This document shows, piece after piece, positions 1-7,921 of a DNA stretch of 27,630 bases. Position numbers and translations under genes: made by a program. The notes under the pieces are model-generated. The model made no database searches, was not told the origin of the DNA, and was given only the letters and a program-made list of their open reading frames with translations. The first letter of the stretch is position 1. Each line of letters opens with the position of its first letter. This DNA comes from Crocinitomicaceae bacterium (GTDB lineage: Bacteria; Bacteroidota; Bacteroidia; Flavobacteriales_G; Salibacteraceae), in the NCBI GenBank assembly GCA_018623405.1, contig JAAZVO010000002.1, forward strand, positions 1-27,630, in the 5' to 3' direction.

Positions 1-730
1 CTAAAGCCATAAAAAAGCAAGCAAGTATTGCTGTGCCAATAAAACCAACATTAAAATCTAAAAGTGCATTTTTTAAAGTTGTTTTTGTTTTTGAATCTCG
101 ATCTTTTGCTAAACTCCATACCGAGTGCCAAACGCTAATGTCTAAAGGAGCCGGCATCCAACCCATTAAAGCAATTAAAAAGAAAATATTCGATTTGTCG
201 CTCCAACTAAACTCCCCAAAAAGTGGTTGAGCTGGGGTTAAGCTTTTAAAAGAAAAAAAAAAGGCAGCAATTGTGGTGAGGCTTAAAACGATGATAATTA
301 GCTTAACCAAATTATCTAACAAACTGTATTTACCAACCACCAAAATGAGTAGGCAAACCAACAAGATTACCCCGCTCCATTCTAATACGGGTAATCCAAT
401 TTGAAAAAGATTTTCGGCCATGCCGGCAGTAACAGAAATTATGGCTGCCTCTACCACAAACATGGTAGAAACAGTTAACAAACCAAACAACAACAAAGCC
501 CAAGTGCCCAACTTTTGATAGCCTGTTAATAAACTTTTACCTGTTGCGGCGGCATACCGAGGGCCAAATTGAAAAAAGGGATATTTAAAAAAATGGGCCA
601 CCACAATTACCCAAACCAAGGTTAAACCAAAATTGGCACCCGCCCTTGTTGATTGTACCAAATGCGATACCCCAATGGCAGCGCCTGCATACAATAATCC
701 GGGGCCAAGTTGTTTGAGTTTTGAGCGCAT
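1..730 (-). CDS. Nramp-like divalent metal transporter, 5' part (cut by window edge)
   Basis: The reverse strand is open from an ATG at 730 to the window edge, giving 243 residues with no stop. The protein is highly hydrophobic with about six membrane segments. It starts GPGLLYAGAAIG near residue 9, which aligns with TM1 of the Nramp family (proton-coupled Mn/Fe importers). A later MPAPLDISVWHS segment sits where Nramp TM6 has its MPH...HS motif. The canonical DPGN metal-binding motif of TM1 aligns without gaps with GVSH, so the usual Asp and Asn ligands are missing. The substrate may therefore not be Mn or Fe. A full member would be about 400 residues, so the C-terminal part lies outside the window. 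It is transcribed divergently from the gene at 802. Family membership is fairly clear; transport specificity is unknown. Confidence 0.8.
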   Translation of the reverse strand, partial: MRSKLKQLGPGLLYAGAAIGVSHLVQSTRAGANFGLTLVWVIVVAHFFKYPFFQFGPRYAAATGKSLLTGYQKLGTWALLLFGLLTVSTMFVVEAAIISVTAGMAENLFQIGLPVLEWSGVILLVCLLILVVGKYSLLDNLVKLIIIVLSLTTIAAFFFSFKSLTPAQPLFGEFSWSDKSNIFFLIALMGWMPAPLDISVWHSVWSLAKDRDSKTKTTLKNALLDFNVGFIGTAILACFFMAL

Positions 731-737
731 TTGAAAA

Positions 738-765
738 CTAAAGTAAACAAAGCAGTGGTATTCAA
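738..765 (-). promoter_or_regulatory. Putative promoter of the Nramp-like gene
   Basis: On the minus strand TTG (765-763) is followed after 17 bases by TACTTTAG (745-738). This is one mismatch from the Bacteroidota -7 consensus TAnnTTTG at an acceptable -33/-7 spacing. Only seven bases separate the motif from the ATG at 730. Confidence 0.4.
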
Positions 766-801
766 TGGATAATCTTTATAAAACGCTTAAAATTGTGATT
801 C

Positions 802-3012
802 TTGAAACTACCAGATAAAATATTACTCGGACTCCTTTTTATTGTGGCTTTTGTATTTGGGATTAAACTAATACACGAGCCCGATTTATGGTGGATGCTG
901 CGCACCGGCGAGTGGATTACCCAAAACGGCGTTCCCAAAACCGATCCTTTTTCGTTTACCTACTTTGGTGCAGATTGGTTGAATGTAAAATGGCTTTTTG
1001 AGGTATTAGTTTACGGTATCTCTAAAGTTTTTGGCGTTGGATGGATAACATTTCTGCAAGCAATTTACAATGTGTTGATGGTGTATTTTCTTTTTAGGAT
1101 TTCACAACTTTTTAAAATCTTATTTAGCGCTTTTGCATTGGTGGTATTAGTTGCCCTTTTTGGGTTAGAGTTTAGAATGCTTAACCGCCCCGAAATGACC
1201 TCGCATCTACTTTCGATAGTAAACATTTTTATTTGGCTAAGGCATCGCCAAAAAAACGATAAATGGTTGTTTGCCTTAATTCCGTTGCAGGCATTTTGGG
1301 CCAATATGCACGAGGCATACGCCATTGGAGTTGTTGTTTCATCTGTTTTTGTATTAGGTAGTTTTATAGATGCAAATGCCAAAAGATTTAGTGAGAAGTT
1401 TAAACTCATCAAAAAAGAGTTTTTAGTAGTTGTAGCATCAGGGTTTGCGGTGGTGTTGCATCCTTCAGGGTTAAAAATGTTGTTTCAACCTTTTGAAATA
1501 TTCTCTCAGTTAGGTTCAAACAAGTTTACTACCGAGTTGTATGGCATTGCTACAAACTATTATTGGGCTCAAAAAGAGGTTTATATCACTTTTGGATTAA
1601 TTGCAATTGTGTTGGTTGGGGTTGCACCCACCAAGTTTAATTTCAAAAGCATAAAACAGCAATTTGGTTTAGGTTACTTGCTGTTGATTTTATTGTTTGC
1701 ATACTTGGCCACCACAGCTCACAGAAATATTCCTTTTGTGGTGCTCGCAGTTATTCCCGTTACAGCTTATTATTTAAATGAACTTATAAATAAGTTGAAG
1801 TTGCAAAAGGTTTTGCCTTGGGCATCCATCGCTGCAGGTTTGGTAGTGTACGGGGTGGTAACCTCAAATTGGTATTACCGCAAAACAGATTCTGCCAATG
1901 ATTTTGGCATTGGTGTTTCCACTTGGAATAACCCCGTGCAACTTGCTGAATTTCTGCAACAAAGCAATTTGCAAGGCAACGGGTTCTCAGATTATTTAGT
2001 TTCTTCTTACTTGATGTGGAACGGAAAAGAAAACTTTAAAACTTATATTGATTTTAGAGATTTAGATGTTTTTCCTGCCAAATTTTTTCAGGATTTTTTG
2101 AGGATGACGGACTTCCCGGTACTTTTTATTGAGGAGGATAAAAAACGAGATTTTGATTATGTGGTATTGTATAGGCCAATGTTTAATAATTTGCATAAAT
2201 ACCTCTACCACAGCCCAGATTGGAAAATGGTTTATGCAGATATTATTGGATGCGTTTATGTGAAAACCTCAAAGTATCCGGATTTACAAGCAACCGACTT
2301 TGAGCCTCAAGAAATACTAATAAATCAAACCGCCTTCCAAGCTACATTGGCCTCTGCGTTTTGGCCTTTTGGCAAAACTCCACCCAAAGCCTTTAACGAC
2401 AATTTAGAAGCCACCAGGTTTTTTACCCAAATTTCAGCCTATAATAAAGCCGCTCAATTTGCAGAGATGGCTAAAACAGATCAAAACTTTAAAGCTGCTG
2501 CCATGGCTGCTGAAGGGGATATTTACCTCACCATGGCAGATGATGCGAATACTGCTGAGGAGCAAATTAGAATTTTAGATAAGGCAATAGGCTACTATCA
2601 AAACACCCTATCGGTTTTTCCTGAAAATGAGGCAGCCCTTTTTGGTTTTGGTTACAGTTTATACAAAAAAGGAGATTTTGGAAATGCTCAAAGTATTTTG
2701 CTCAAACTTATTAAGCAGAACCCTGAATATTTTCAAGCCTATCAAATTTTGGCAGAGTTGCAAAATGTGTTTATGCGTACAGATCAAAAAAATGCAGCAG
2801 GTTATGCTAAAAAATGGTTTGAGTATATGTTAAAAGCACATGATATTGAACCTGAAGACCAACTCACCAACTACAAGCTTGGAGTTTCTTATTGCCAACG
2901 CAACCAATGTGGTGAGGCTAATAAATTTTTAGAAAAACTACCTAACATTCTCCCCCAACTTACCGACCCTGAAAATGATGCTTTAAGGCAGTGTAAAGGG
3001 AAGTGTGGGTAG
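802..3012 (+). CDS. Multi-pass membrane protein with C-terminal TPR region (GT-C-like architecture)
   Basis: This encodes 736 residues from a TTG start; no in-frame ATG occurs until about residue 32, inside the conserved-looking N-terminus. Residues 1-365 contain roughly ten hydrophobic segments. The first periplasmic loop carries HEPDLWWMLRTGEW and a downstream TDPFSFT. That arrangement resembles Bacteroidota polytopic proteins related to GT-C (lipid-linked sugar) glycosyltransferases, where an acidic residue follows TM1. Residues about 370-550 look soluble. Residues about 560-730 contain helical repeats with TPR spacing, for example ALFGFGYSLYKKGDFGNAQS. The sugar substrate, or whether it is an enzyme at all, cannot be read from the sequence. 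It ends three bases before the convergent purK stop, with no hairpin terminator between. Confidence 0.7.
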   Translation: MKLPDKILLGLLFIVAFVFGIKLIHEPDLWWMLRTGEWITQNGVPKTDPFSFTYFGADWLNVKWLFEVLVYGISKVFGVGWITFLQAIYNVLMVYFLFRISQLFKILFSAFALVVLVALFGLEFRMLNRPEMTSHLLSIVNIFIWLRHRQKNDKWLFALIPLQAFWANMHEAYAIGVVVSSVFVLGSFIDANAKRFSEKFKLIKKEFLVVVASGFAVVLHPSGLKMLFQPFEIFSQLGSNKFTTELYGIATNYYWAQKEVYITFGLIAIVLVGVAPTKFNFKSIKQQFGLGYLLLILLFAYLATTAHRNIPFVVLAVIPVTAYYLNELINKLKLQKVLPWASIAAGLVVYGVVTSNWYYRKTDSANDFGIGVSTWNNPVQLAEFLQQSNLQGNGFSDYLVSSYLMWNGKENFKTYIDFRDLDVFPAKFFQDFLRMTDFPVLFIEEDKKRDFDYVVLYRPMFNNLHKYLYHSPDWKMVYADIIGCVYVKTSKYPDLQATDFEPQEILINQTAFQATLASAFWPFGKTPPKAFNDNLEATRFFTQISAYNKAAQFAEMAKTDQNFKAAAMAAEGDIYLTMADDANTAEEQIRILDKAIGYYQNTLSVFPENEAALFGFGYSLYKKGDFGNAQSILLKLIKQNPEYFQAYQILAELQNVFMRTDQKNAAGYAKKWFEYMLKAHDIEPEDQLTNYKLGVSYCQRNQCGEANKFLEKLPNILPQLTDPENDALRQCKGKCG

Positions 3013-3015
3013 ATT

Positions 3016-4152
3016 TTACTTAGAAACCACTTTCAACGCTTTTTTTGCCTTGCGCGCCATAGATTTTGCAGTGTTTAAATCTTCGTTTATTACAGTAATA
3101 TGCCCCATTTTGCGGAAGGGCTTTGTGGTGGTTTTACCATACAAATGAACATTTACGCCGGGGGTTTTCATTAAGCCATCTAACCCTTGGTAGGTTACAG
3201 GTCCTGTGTGACCAGGTTCGCCTAAAATATTAATCATCACTGCGGGAATCATCACTTCGGTTTTGCCTAATGGCAAGTTCAAAATAGAACGCAGGTGTTG
3301 TTCAAACTGAGAAGTGAAATTGGCCTCAATGGTATGGTGGCCGCTGTTATGGGTACGTGGTGCAATTTCATTTACCAAAAGTTCGCCATCTTCGGTTAAA
3401 AACATTTCTACTGCCAACAACCCTACAATATTCAAACTTTCAGCCACTTGAATGGCTAGGTTTCGTGCTTCAATTTTTTTGCTTTTTGAGATGGAAGCCG
3501 GAGAAAAAAGAAATTCTACCAAGTTGGCTTTTGGATTAAATTCTAACTCGACAGCCGGGAAAGTTTTTACCTCGCCTTTTTCATTTCGGGCCACAATTAC
3601 CGAAATCTCTTTTTCAATATCAATTAACTCTTCTAAAACACAAGGCCCAGAGAAAGCATTTTCTAGGTCGGCTTCGGTTTTTAATACCTGCACACCACGG
3701 CCATCATATCCACCTTTTCTCAATTTTTGAACTATGGGTAATTGGTTAGCTTGAGGCCTATTTTCAACCAACTCAAAAGCAGAGGTTGCAATGCCGTTTT
3801 TTTGATAAAATTCTTTTTGTAATCCTTTGTCTTGAATCAACTCAATAATATGAGGTTGCGGAAAAACTTTTACCCCGTCGGCTTCTAATTTTTTAAGCGC
3901 TTCAACATTTACGTGTTCTATCTCAATGGTTAAAACATCCATGGTTTTGCCAAATTGCAAAACAGTGTTGTAATCGTTAAAATCACCAACCATAAACTCA
4001 GAAGCAAGTTTGCTGCACGGCGCATCAGCTGAGGGGTCTAAAATAGATACGTTAACATTGTAGTTTACTGCTTCTTGAATAAACATCTTGCCCAATTGGC
4101 CACCTCCTAAAATGCCCAATTTAAAATCTTTATCGAAAAACTCCTTAGCCAT
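3016..4152 (-). CDS. purK: N5-carboxyaminoimidazole ribonucleotide synthase
   Basis: PurK is a cytosolic ATP-grasp enzyme of de novo purine synthesis. It converts AIR, bicarbonate and ATP to N5-CAIR, which PurE then rearranges. The 378-residue product has the expected N-terminal Rossmann-like segment (LGILGGGQLGKMF, about residues 12-24). The ATP-grasp core includes KLRKGGYDGRGVQV, VLEELIDIEKEISV and the late NEIAPRTHNSGHHTIEA loop that binds Mg-ATP and AIR. Length is typical of PurK. purE is not adjacent in this window. It is divergent from hpt across 85 bases, so two purine genes share one regulatory region. Start ATG at 4152 lies 18 bases downstream of a TATTTTTG -7-like element. Confidence 0.95.
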   Translation of the reverse strand: MAKEFFDKDFKLGILGGGQLGKMFIQEAVNYNVNVSILDPSADAPCSKLASEFMVGDFNDYNTVLQFGKTMDVLTIEIEHVNVEALKKLEADGVKVFPQPHIIELIQDKGLQKEFYQKNGIATSAFELVENRPQANQLPIVQKLRKGGYDGRGVQVLKTEADLENAFSGPCVLEELIDIEKEISVIVARNEKGEVKTFPAVELEFNPKANLVEFLFSPASISKSKKIEARNLAIQVAESLNIVGLLAVEMFLTEDGELLVNEIAPRTHNSGHHTIEANFTSQFEQHLRSILNLPLGKTEVMIPAVMINILGEPGHTGPVTYQGLDGLMKTPGVNVHLYGKTTTKPFRKMGHITVINEDLNTAKSMARKAKKALKVVSK

Positions 4153-4170
4153 TTACTTGTATTAAGTTGG

Positions 4171-4178
4171 CAAAAATA
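4171..4178 (-). promoter_or_regulatory. Putative -7 element of purK
   Basis: Minus-strand TATTTTTG matches TAnnTTTG exactly and is followed by C. It predicts a leader of about 15 bases before the purK ATG. No convincing TTG -33 element is seen; that region is occupied by the dyad at 4183-4202. Confidence 0.45.
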
Positions 4179-4182
4179 GTTT

Positions 4183-4202
4183 TAGGTGAATATTATCACC
4201 TA
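4183..4202. promoter_or_regulatory. Dyad in the purK/hpt divergent promoter region
   Basis: TAGGTGA (4183-4189) and TCACCTA (4196-4202) are perfect inverted repeats around a 6-base AT spacer. The dyad sits between the -7 elements of purK (4171-4178) and hpt (4223-4230), overlapping the expected -12 to -33 region of purK. Position and symmetry suggest an operator. It does not resemble the E. coli PurR box, and the binding protein is unknown. Confidence 0.4.
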
Positions 4203-4222
4203 TTTAGGCAGGTATAAATATT

Positions 4223-4230
4223 TACTTTTG
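4223..4230 (+). promoter_or_regulatory. Putative -7 element of the hpt operon
   Basis: TACTTTTG matches TAnnTTTG exactly and is followed by T. It ends seven bases before the hpt ATG, so transcription would start about 3-5 bases upstream of the start codon. No clear TTG lies at -33. Confidence 0.45.
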
Positions 4231-4237
4231 TCCGCTC

Positions 4238-4786
4238 ATGCAGCGGCAAGAAACCATAACCTTACACAATAAAACCTTTAAAAGGTATATAAGTGAAGAA
4301 GAAATCGAAAAGGCCATAAAGAAAATGGCGCTAGGAATAAATACTGATTACGAGCAAAGAAATCCACTTATAATTCCGGTTTTAAATGGTGCTTTTATGG
4401 TGGCTGCAGATTTAATGAAGAACCTCAAAATAAATTGCGAGATTTCATTTACCAAACTTTCTAGTTATAGTGGAACATCAACCACGGGCACTGTAAAAAC
4501 CCTTATTGGTTTAGGAGAAGATATTAAGGGCAGAGATGTTATTCTGCTAGAGGATATTGTAGATACCGGCATTACGATGGAAAAGTTGGAGCGCGAATTG
4601 GAGCGGTTTGAGCCAAAATCGGTTAGAATTGCTACACTTTTACTAAAGCCTGATGCATACCATTTCCGTATTCCGCTTCATTATGTTGGAATGGAAATTC
4701 CAAACAAGTTTATTGTAGGTTATGGTTTAGATTACGATGGGCTTGGAAGAAATTTGAGAGATATTTATGTTGTAACAGAAAATTAG
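4238..4786 (+). CDS. hpt: Hypoxanthine phosphoribosyltransferase
   Basis: This purine-salvage enzyme joins hypoxanthine or guanine to PRPP to give IMP or GMP in the cytosol. The 182-residue product has the type I phosphoribosyltransferase PRPP loop VILLEDIVDTGIT at residues 101-113, with the two acidic residues followed by DTG. It also has the VLNGAFMVAADL region at 48-59 and the flexible-loop SSYSGTSTTG at 75-84. Length is normal for Hpt. It is the first gene of a close-packed cluster and lies seven bases upstream of adk, so both are probably on one mRNA. A -7-like motif lies just upstream of the chosen ATG. Confidence 0.95.
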   Translation: MQRQETITLHNKTFKRYISEEEIEKAIKKMALGINTDYEQRNPLIIPVLNGAFMVAADLMKNLKINCEISFTKLSSYSGTSTTGTVKTLIGLGEDIKGRDVILLEDIVDTGITMEKLERELERFEPKSVRIATLLLKPDAYHFRIPLHYVGMEIPNKFIVGYGLDYDGLGRNLRDIYVVTEN

Positions 4787-4793
4787 TTTTAAA

Positions 4794-5360
4794 ATGTTGA
4801 ATTTAGTATTGTTTGGCCCTCCGGGGGCAGGAAAAGGAACCCAATCAGAAAAATTAATTGAAAAGTATGGATTGGTTCATCTTTCAACAGGAGATATTTT
4901 AAGAGGCGAAGTTTCCGCCCAAACCGAATTAGGAAAAAAAGCGAAAGCCTTAATGGATGCTGGAAATTTAGTACCAGATGAGGTGGTAATAGGTATGATA
5001 AACAATAAGTTAGAAAGTAATCCAAACGCCAAAGGATTTATTTTTGATGGCTTTCCAAGAACATCAGCTCAAGCAGAAGCATTAGATAAATTACTAGCGG
5101 AAAAAGGAACCGAAATAAACCACATGTTGGCCCTTCAAGTGCCTGATGAAGAATTAATAAAACGTTTGTTGTTACGTGGTAAAGATTCGGGCAGGGCAGA
5201 TGATGCCAATGAAGAGGTTATTGCGAACAGAATAAAAACCTACAACGAGAAAACAGCTCCGCTAATTACTTATTACACCAACTTAGGTAAGTACACAGCT
5301 ATTGAAGGAGTTGGTACCATCGATGAAATATTCGATAGGTTAGTAGCTGCAATAGGATAA
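4794..5360 (+). CDS. adk: Adenylate kinase
   Basis: Adenylate kinase interconverts ATP + AMP and 2 ADP and sets the cytosolic adenylate balance. The 188-residue protein has the P-loop GPPGAGKGT (residues 8-16), the AMP-binding STGDILR segment and the FDGFPRT motif. The LID is the short form, LLLRGKDSGRADD, without zinc-binding cysteines. All major motifs are intact and the length fits the short-LID class. It lies seven bases after hpt and six bases before obgE, so it is probably co-transcribed with both. Confidence 0.97.
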   Translation: MLNLVLFGPPGAGKGTQSEKLIEKYGLVHLSTGDILRGEVSAQTELGKKAKALMDAGNLVPDEVVIGMINNKLESNPNAKGFIFDGFPRTSAQAEALDKLLAEKGTEINHMLALQVPDEELIKRLLLRGKDSGRADDANEEVIANRIKTYNEKTAPLITYYTNLGKYTAIEGVGTIDEIFDRLVAAIG

Positions 5361-5366
5361 TTATTT

Positions 5367-6401
5367 ATGCCTCCTCAAAATAGAAAAATAGCATCGTCAA
5401 ATTTTGTTGACTATGTGAAAATTTGCTGTCGTTCAGGCAGGGGGGGAGATGGTTCTGCTCATTTACGAAGAGAGAAGTTTGTGCCCAAAGGAGGTCCTGA
5501 TGGGGGAGACGGTGGCCGAGGTGGGCATATTATCGTTAAGGCCAACGCCCAATTATGGACCTTGCTTCACTTAAAATACCGCAAACATGTAATTGCAAAA
5601 CCAGGTGAAAACGGAGGAAAACAAACCTCAACAGGAGCACAAGGAAAAGATGAAATAATTGAAGTTCCGGTAGGTACGGTAGCAAAAGATGCAGAAACAG
5701 GTGAGGTGCTTTTCGAAATGTTGAAAGATGGAGAAGAGCAAATAATTGTTTCAGGCGGCAGAGGAGGTCTAGGAAATGCCAATTTTAAATCGGCAACAAA
5801 TCAAACACCTCGTTATGCACAAGAAGGAGAGGCCGGTAAAGAAGAATGGAAAATATTGGAACTTAAAGTGTTGGCCGATGTTGGCTTGGTGGGTTTCCCC
5901 AATGCCGGAAAAAGCACCTTATTGGCCAGTATAAGTGGTGCAAAACCAGAAATAGCCAATTATCCATTTACCACCTTAGTGCCCAATTTAGGCATGGTTC
6001 CCTACCGCGACCACCGCAGTTTTGTTATGGCAGATATTCCGGGAATTATTGAAGGTGCCCATGAAGGAAAAGGAATTGGTGACCGTTTTTTAAGGCATAT
6101 TGAGCGTAATGCAGTGTTACTGTTTATGGTTCCATGCGATGCAGAAGATATTGCAAAAGAGTATGACATATTGCTAAACGAGCTTAAACAATACAACCCT
6201 CAATTACTCGATAAACGAAGAGTTTTAGCCATCACAAAGTCAGATATGATTGATGATGAGCTAGAGGGAGAAATAAAACAACTCTTGCCTAAAGGCATTA
6301 AGTCAATTTTTATTTCAGCGGTTGCTCAAAAAAACCTTACCGAGCTGAAAGACATTTTGTGGAATGCACTAAACCAAACCGATGAACAATGGAATGGTTA
6401 G
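5367..6401 (+). CDS. obgE: GTPase Obg/CgtA
   Basis: Obg is an essential ribosome-associated GTPase involved in 50S assembly and stress signalling. Residues about 12-168 form the glycine-rich Obg fold, with runs such as GRGGDGSAHLRREK and GGPDGGDGGRGG. The GTPase domain follows: G1 GFPNAGKST at 176-184, a downstream FTTLVPNLG switch, G3 DIPG, G4 TKSD and a G5-like ISA. At 344 residues it ends soon after the G domain, so it lacks the long C-terminal extension of some Obg proteins, as is common. The first 11 residues are a polar extension; the ATG at 5367 is the only reasonable start. Its 3' end overlaps the PAP2 gene by 13 bases. Confidence 0.96.
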   Translation: MPPQNRKIASSNFVDYVKICCRSGRGGDGSAHLRREKFVPKGGPDGGDGGRGGHIIVKANAQLWTLLHLKYRKHVIAKPGENGGKQTSTGAQGKDEIIEVPVGTVAKDAETGEVLFEMLKDGEEQIIVSGGRGGLGNANFKSATNQTPRYAQEGEAGKEEWKILELKVLADVGLVGFPNAGKSTLLASISGAKPEIANYPFTTLVPNLGMVPYRDHRSFVMADIPGIIEGAHEGKGIGDRFLRHIERNAVLLFMVPCDAEDIAKEYDILLNELKQYNPQLLDKRRVLAITKSDMIDDELEGEIKQLLPKGIKSIFISAVAQKNLTELKDILWNALNQTDEQWNG

Positions 6402-6949
6402 AGCAATTTGACCATGCTGTTACACTTTGGGCAAACCAGCATTTTTCGGAAATTTTAGACGGAATTATGCTTTTTGCCTCATCTAAATTCGGTTGGCTGC
6501 CATTGTATTTATTGCTGTTGTACTTTTTTTATCAAAAGTTAGGTTTAAAAGCATTTTTATTGAGTTTACCCTTTGTGGCGCTCACCATTACCTTGGCAGA
6601 TCAAGGCTCAGTAAAGCTTTTTAAAGAAGTTTTTGAGCGCTACCGCCCTTGCCACAATTTAGAATTAAAAGAACATCTCAGAATGATTATTGGATGCGGA
6701 GGTAAGTATGGTTTTTTATCTTCTCATGCCACCAATACGGCAAGTATTGCAGCTTTATCTTTTATGATAATTAGAAAAAAGTGGGTGTTTTTTGTGATGT
6801 TGTTTTATGTTTTGTTAAACATGTATAGCCGCATGTATCTTGGGAAACATTATTTAAGTGATGTTATTGCCGGAGCTTTTTTTGGAGCAGCAATAGGCAT
6901 TATTGTTTACAAGCTATTTAATATTGCCCAACAAAGGTTTATAAAGTGA
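6389..6949 (+). CDS. PAP2-family membrane phosphatase
   Basis: This 186-residue inner-membrane protein has about five hydrophobic segments and the complete PAP2 acid-phosphatase signature. The elements are K79-X6-R86-P87, S111-S112-H113 in place of PSGH, and S147-R148-X5-H154-X3-D158. H113 and H154 are the expected catalytic histidines. Family members dephosphorylate phosphatidic acid, phosphatidylglycerophosphate or undecaprenyl diphosphate; the sequence does not tell which. The ATG overlaps obgE by 13 bases and the stop overlaps the crcB start, which points to translational coupling within the operon. Confidence 0.9.
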   Translation: MEWLEQFDHAVTLWANQHFSEILDGIMLFASSKFGWLPLYLLLLYFFYQKLGLKAFLLSLPFVALTITLADQGSVKLFKEVFERYRPCHNLELKEHLRMIIGCGGKYGFLSSHATNTASIAALSFMIIRKKWVFFVMLFYVLLNMYSRMYLGKHYLSDVIAGAFFGAAIGIIVYKLFNIAQQRFIK

Positions 6950-7314
6950 TAAAAGAGTTTGCTTTTGTTTTTGTTGGTGGAGGTTTAGGTTCTATTGCAC
7001 GTTTTGGTGTATCGGTATTGATAAACCATTTAGGAAAACCTGTATTCCCTGTAGCTACGCTAATTGCAAATATTTTGAGCTGCTTAGTAATGGGTTTAGC
7101 CCTTGGGGTTTGGAGCAAACATTTAACAGCATTTCCTTACCTATACGTGATGTTGGTAGTAGGTTTTTGTGGTGGTTTTAGTACCTTTTCAACTTTTAGC
7201 TTAGAAAGTTTGACCTTGCTAAAAGATGGAAACTACCTCTTTTTTGGAGCAAACATATTTTTAAGCATTGGTTTATGTATTACTTTGCTTTGGTTTTTTA
7301 AAAACCAGCTGTAA
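6946..7314 (+). CDS. crcB: Fluoride channel CrcB/Fluc
   Basis: CrcB exports toxic fluoride through a dual-topology dimeric channel in the inner membrane. The 122-residue protein has four hydrophobic segments, the N-terminal GGGLGSIARFG (11-21), the pore Asn in LIANILSCLVMG (Asn42) and the diagnostic GFCGGFSTFSTFS (73-85), whose Thr/Ser and Phe residues line the fluoride path and central Na site. It starts with GTG in a GTGA overlap with the PAP2 stop, so translation is probably coupled. No fluoride riboswitch is visible, which fits its position as the last gene of the cluster. It ends four bases before the convergent gene at 7319. Confidence 0.93.
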   Translation: MIKEFAFVFVGGGLGSIARFGVSVLINHLGKPVFPVATLIANILSCLVMGLALGVWSKHLTAFPYLYVMLVVGFCGGFSTFSTFSLESLTLLKDGNYLFFGANIFLSIGLCITLLWFFKNQL

Positions 7315-7318
7315 TAGT

Positions 7319-7843
7319 TTATTTCGAAGAAAACTGATCTTCCTTGTTTTTAAACAAGATATTAAAGGTGGTAAAGCTTCCGTAAATTCTAGAAATGTAT
7401 TGTTGCAAATGAACTTTCTCTTCGTCAGATAGCTTTTGGTTACTATTAATGTTTTGCTCCAAAACTCTTAACCTATCTCGGGCCATCACTATTTTATGAA
7501 AAAAGGTTTCAATAGGAATACTTTTGCTTTGTAAACCATCTCTACCGGGTGTTAAAGTCATCTCACCACCTGTCCAACGCTCACCAAGCTCTACAACTTC
7601 ACTTAAAGAAGCATACTTATCTAAAACATGGGTAATCATTTCTTCAACCGCTTTAAGATCAACGCTTCCTGTTGAGGCTACATCACCCGGATTTTCGATT
7701 ACTTCAATTTCATCATTATCTCTTGCAAAAGACATTTTTCCGCCTTTAGCAAAATAGATAGTTACATTTGTTAAGCCTAACTCGGCAACCATGCCTTCAC
7801 CATAGCGAAGGTGATCTACTTTACTTCCTATCATCATTTCCAT
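7319..7843 (-). CDS. Hypothetical cytosolic protein
   Basis: This encodes 174 residues from the ATG at 7843 (MEMMIGSKV). An upstream in-frame start at 7879 would add 12 residues, but a -7-like motif at 7848-7855 lies inside that extension, favouring the shorter form. Residues 4-48 form a small beta-rich module with SKVDHLRYGEGMVAELG, a KOW/SH3-like pattern. The C-terminal half is helical and charged, with LSDEEKVHLQQYISRIYG. There is no signal peptide or membrane segment. I do not recognise a characterised family and assign no function. It converges on crcB and is divergent from the TetR gene. Confidence 0.75.
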   Translation of the reverse strand: MEMMIGSKVDHLRYGEGMVAELGLTNVTIYFAKGGKMSFARDNDEIEVIENPGDVASTGSVDLKAVEEMITHVLDKYASLSEVVELGERWTGGEMTLTPGRDGLQSKSIPIETFFHKIVMARDRLRVLEQNINSNQKLSDEEKVHLQQYISRIYGSFTTFNILFKNKEDQFSSK

Positions 7844-7847
7844 AGTG

Positions 7848-7855
7848 CTAAAATA
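7848..7855 (-). promoter_or_regulatory. Putative weak -7 element
   Basis: Minus-strand TATTTTAG is one mismatch from TAnnTTTG and ends four bases before the ATG at 7843. No strong -33 TTG is seen at ideal spacing. Evidence is motif and position only. Confidence 0.25.
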
Positions 7856-7921
7856 ACAACGTTTAACATTCAAAAACAATGAAAGTTATACTTTTACACC
7901 CGCTAATAAAACTATTAGGTT

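Noticed and set aside
1065..1412. Minus-strand open frame of 115 codons inside the membrane/TPR gene
   Set aside because: It is an antisense shadow of a strong coding frame with no start context or family resemblance.
4183..4202. Classical PurR operator at the purK/hpt dyad
   Set aside because: The dyad sequence and arm spacing do not match the known PurR box, so only a generic operator is proposed.
6900..6946. Fluoride riboswitch upstream of crcB
   Set aside because: crcB starts inside the PAP2 stop codon, so there is no leader region, and no riboswitch-like structure was seen.
7844..7879. Longer start for the hypothetical gene, adding 12 residues
   Set aside because: The extension is not clearly protein-like and contains the -7-like motif at 7848-7855; MEMMIGSKV is the better start.
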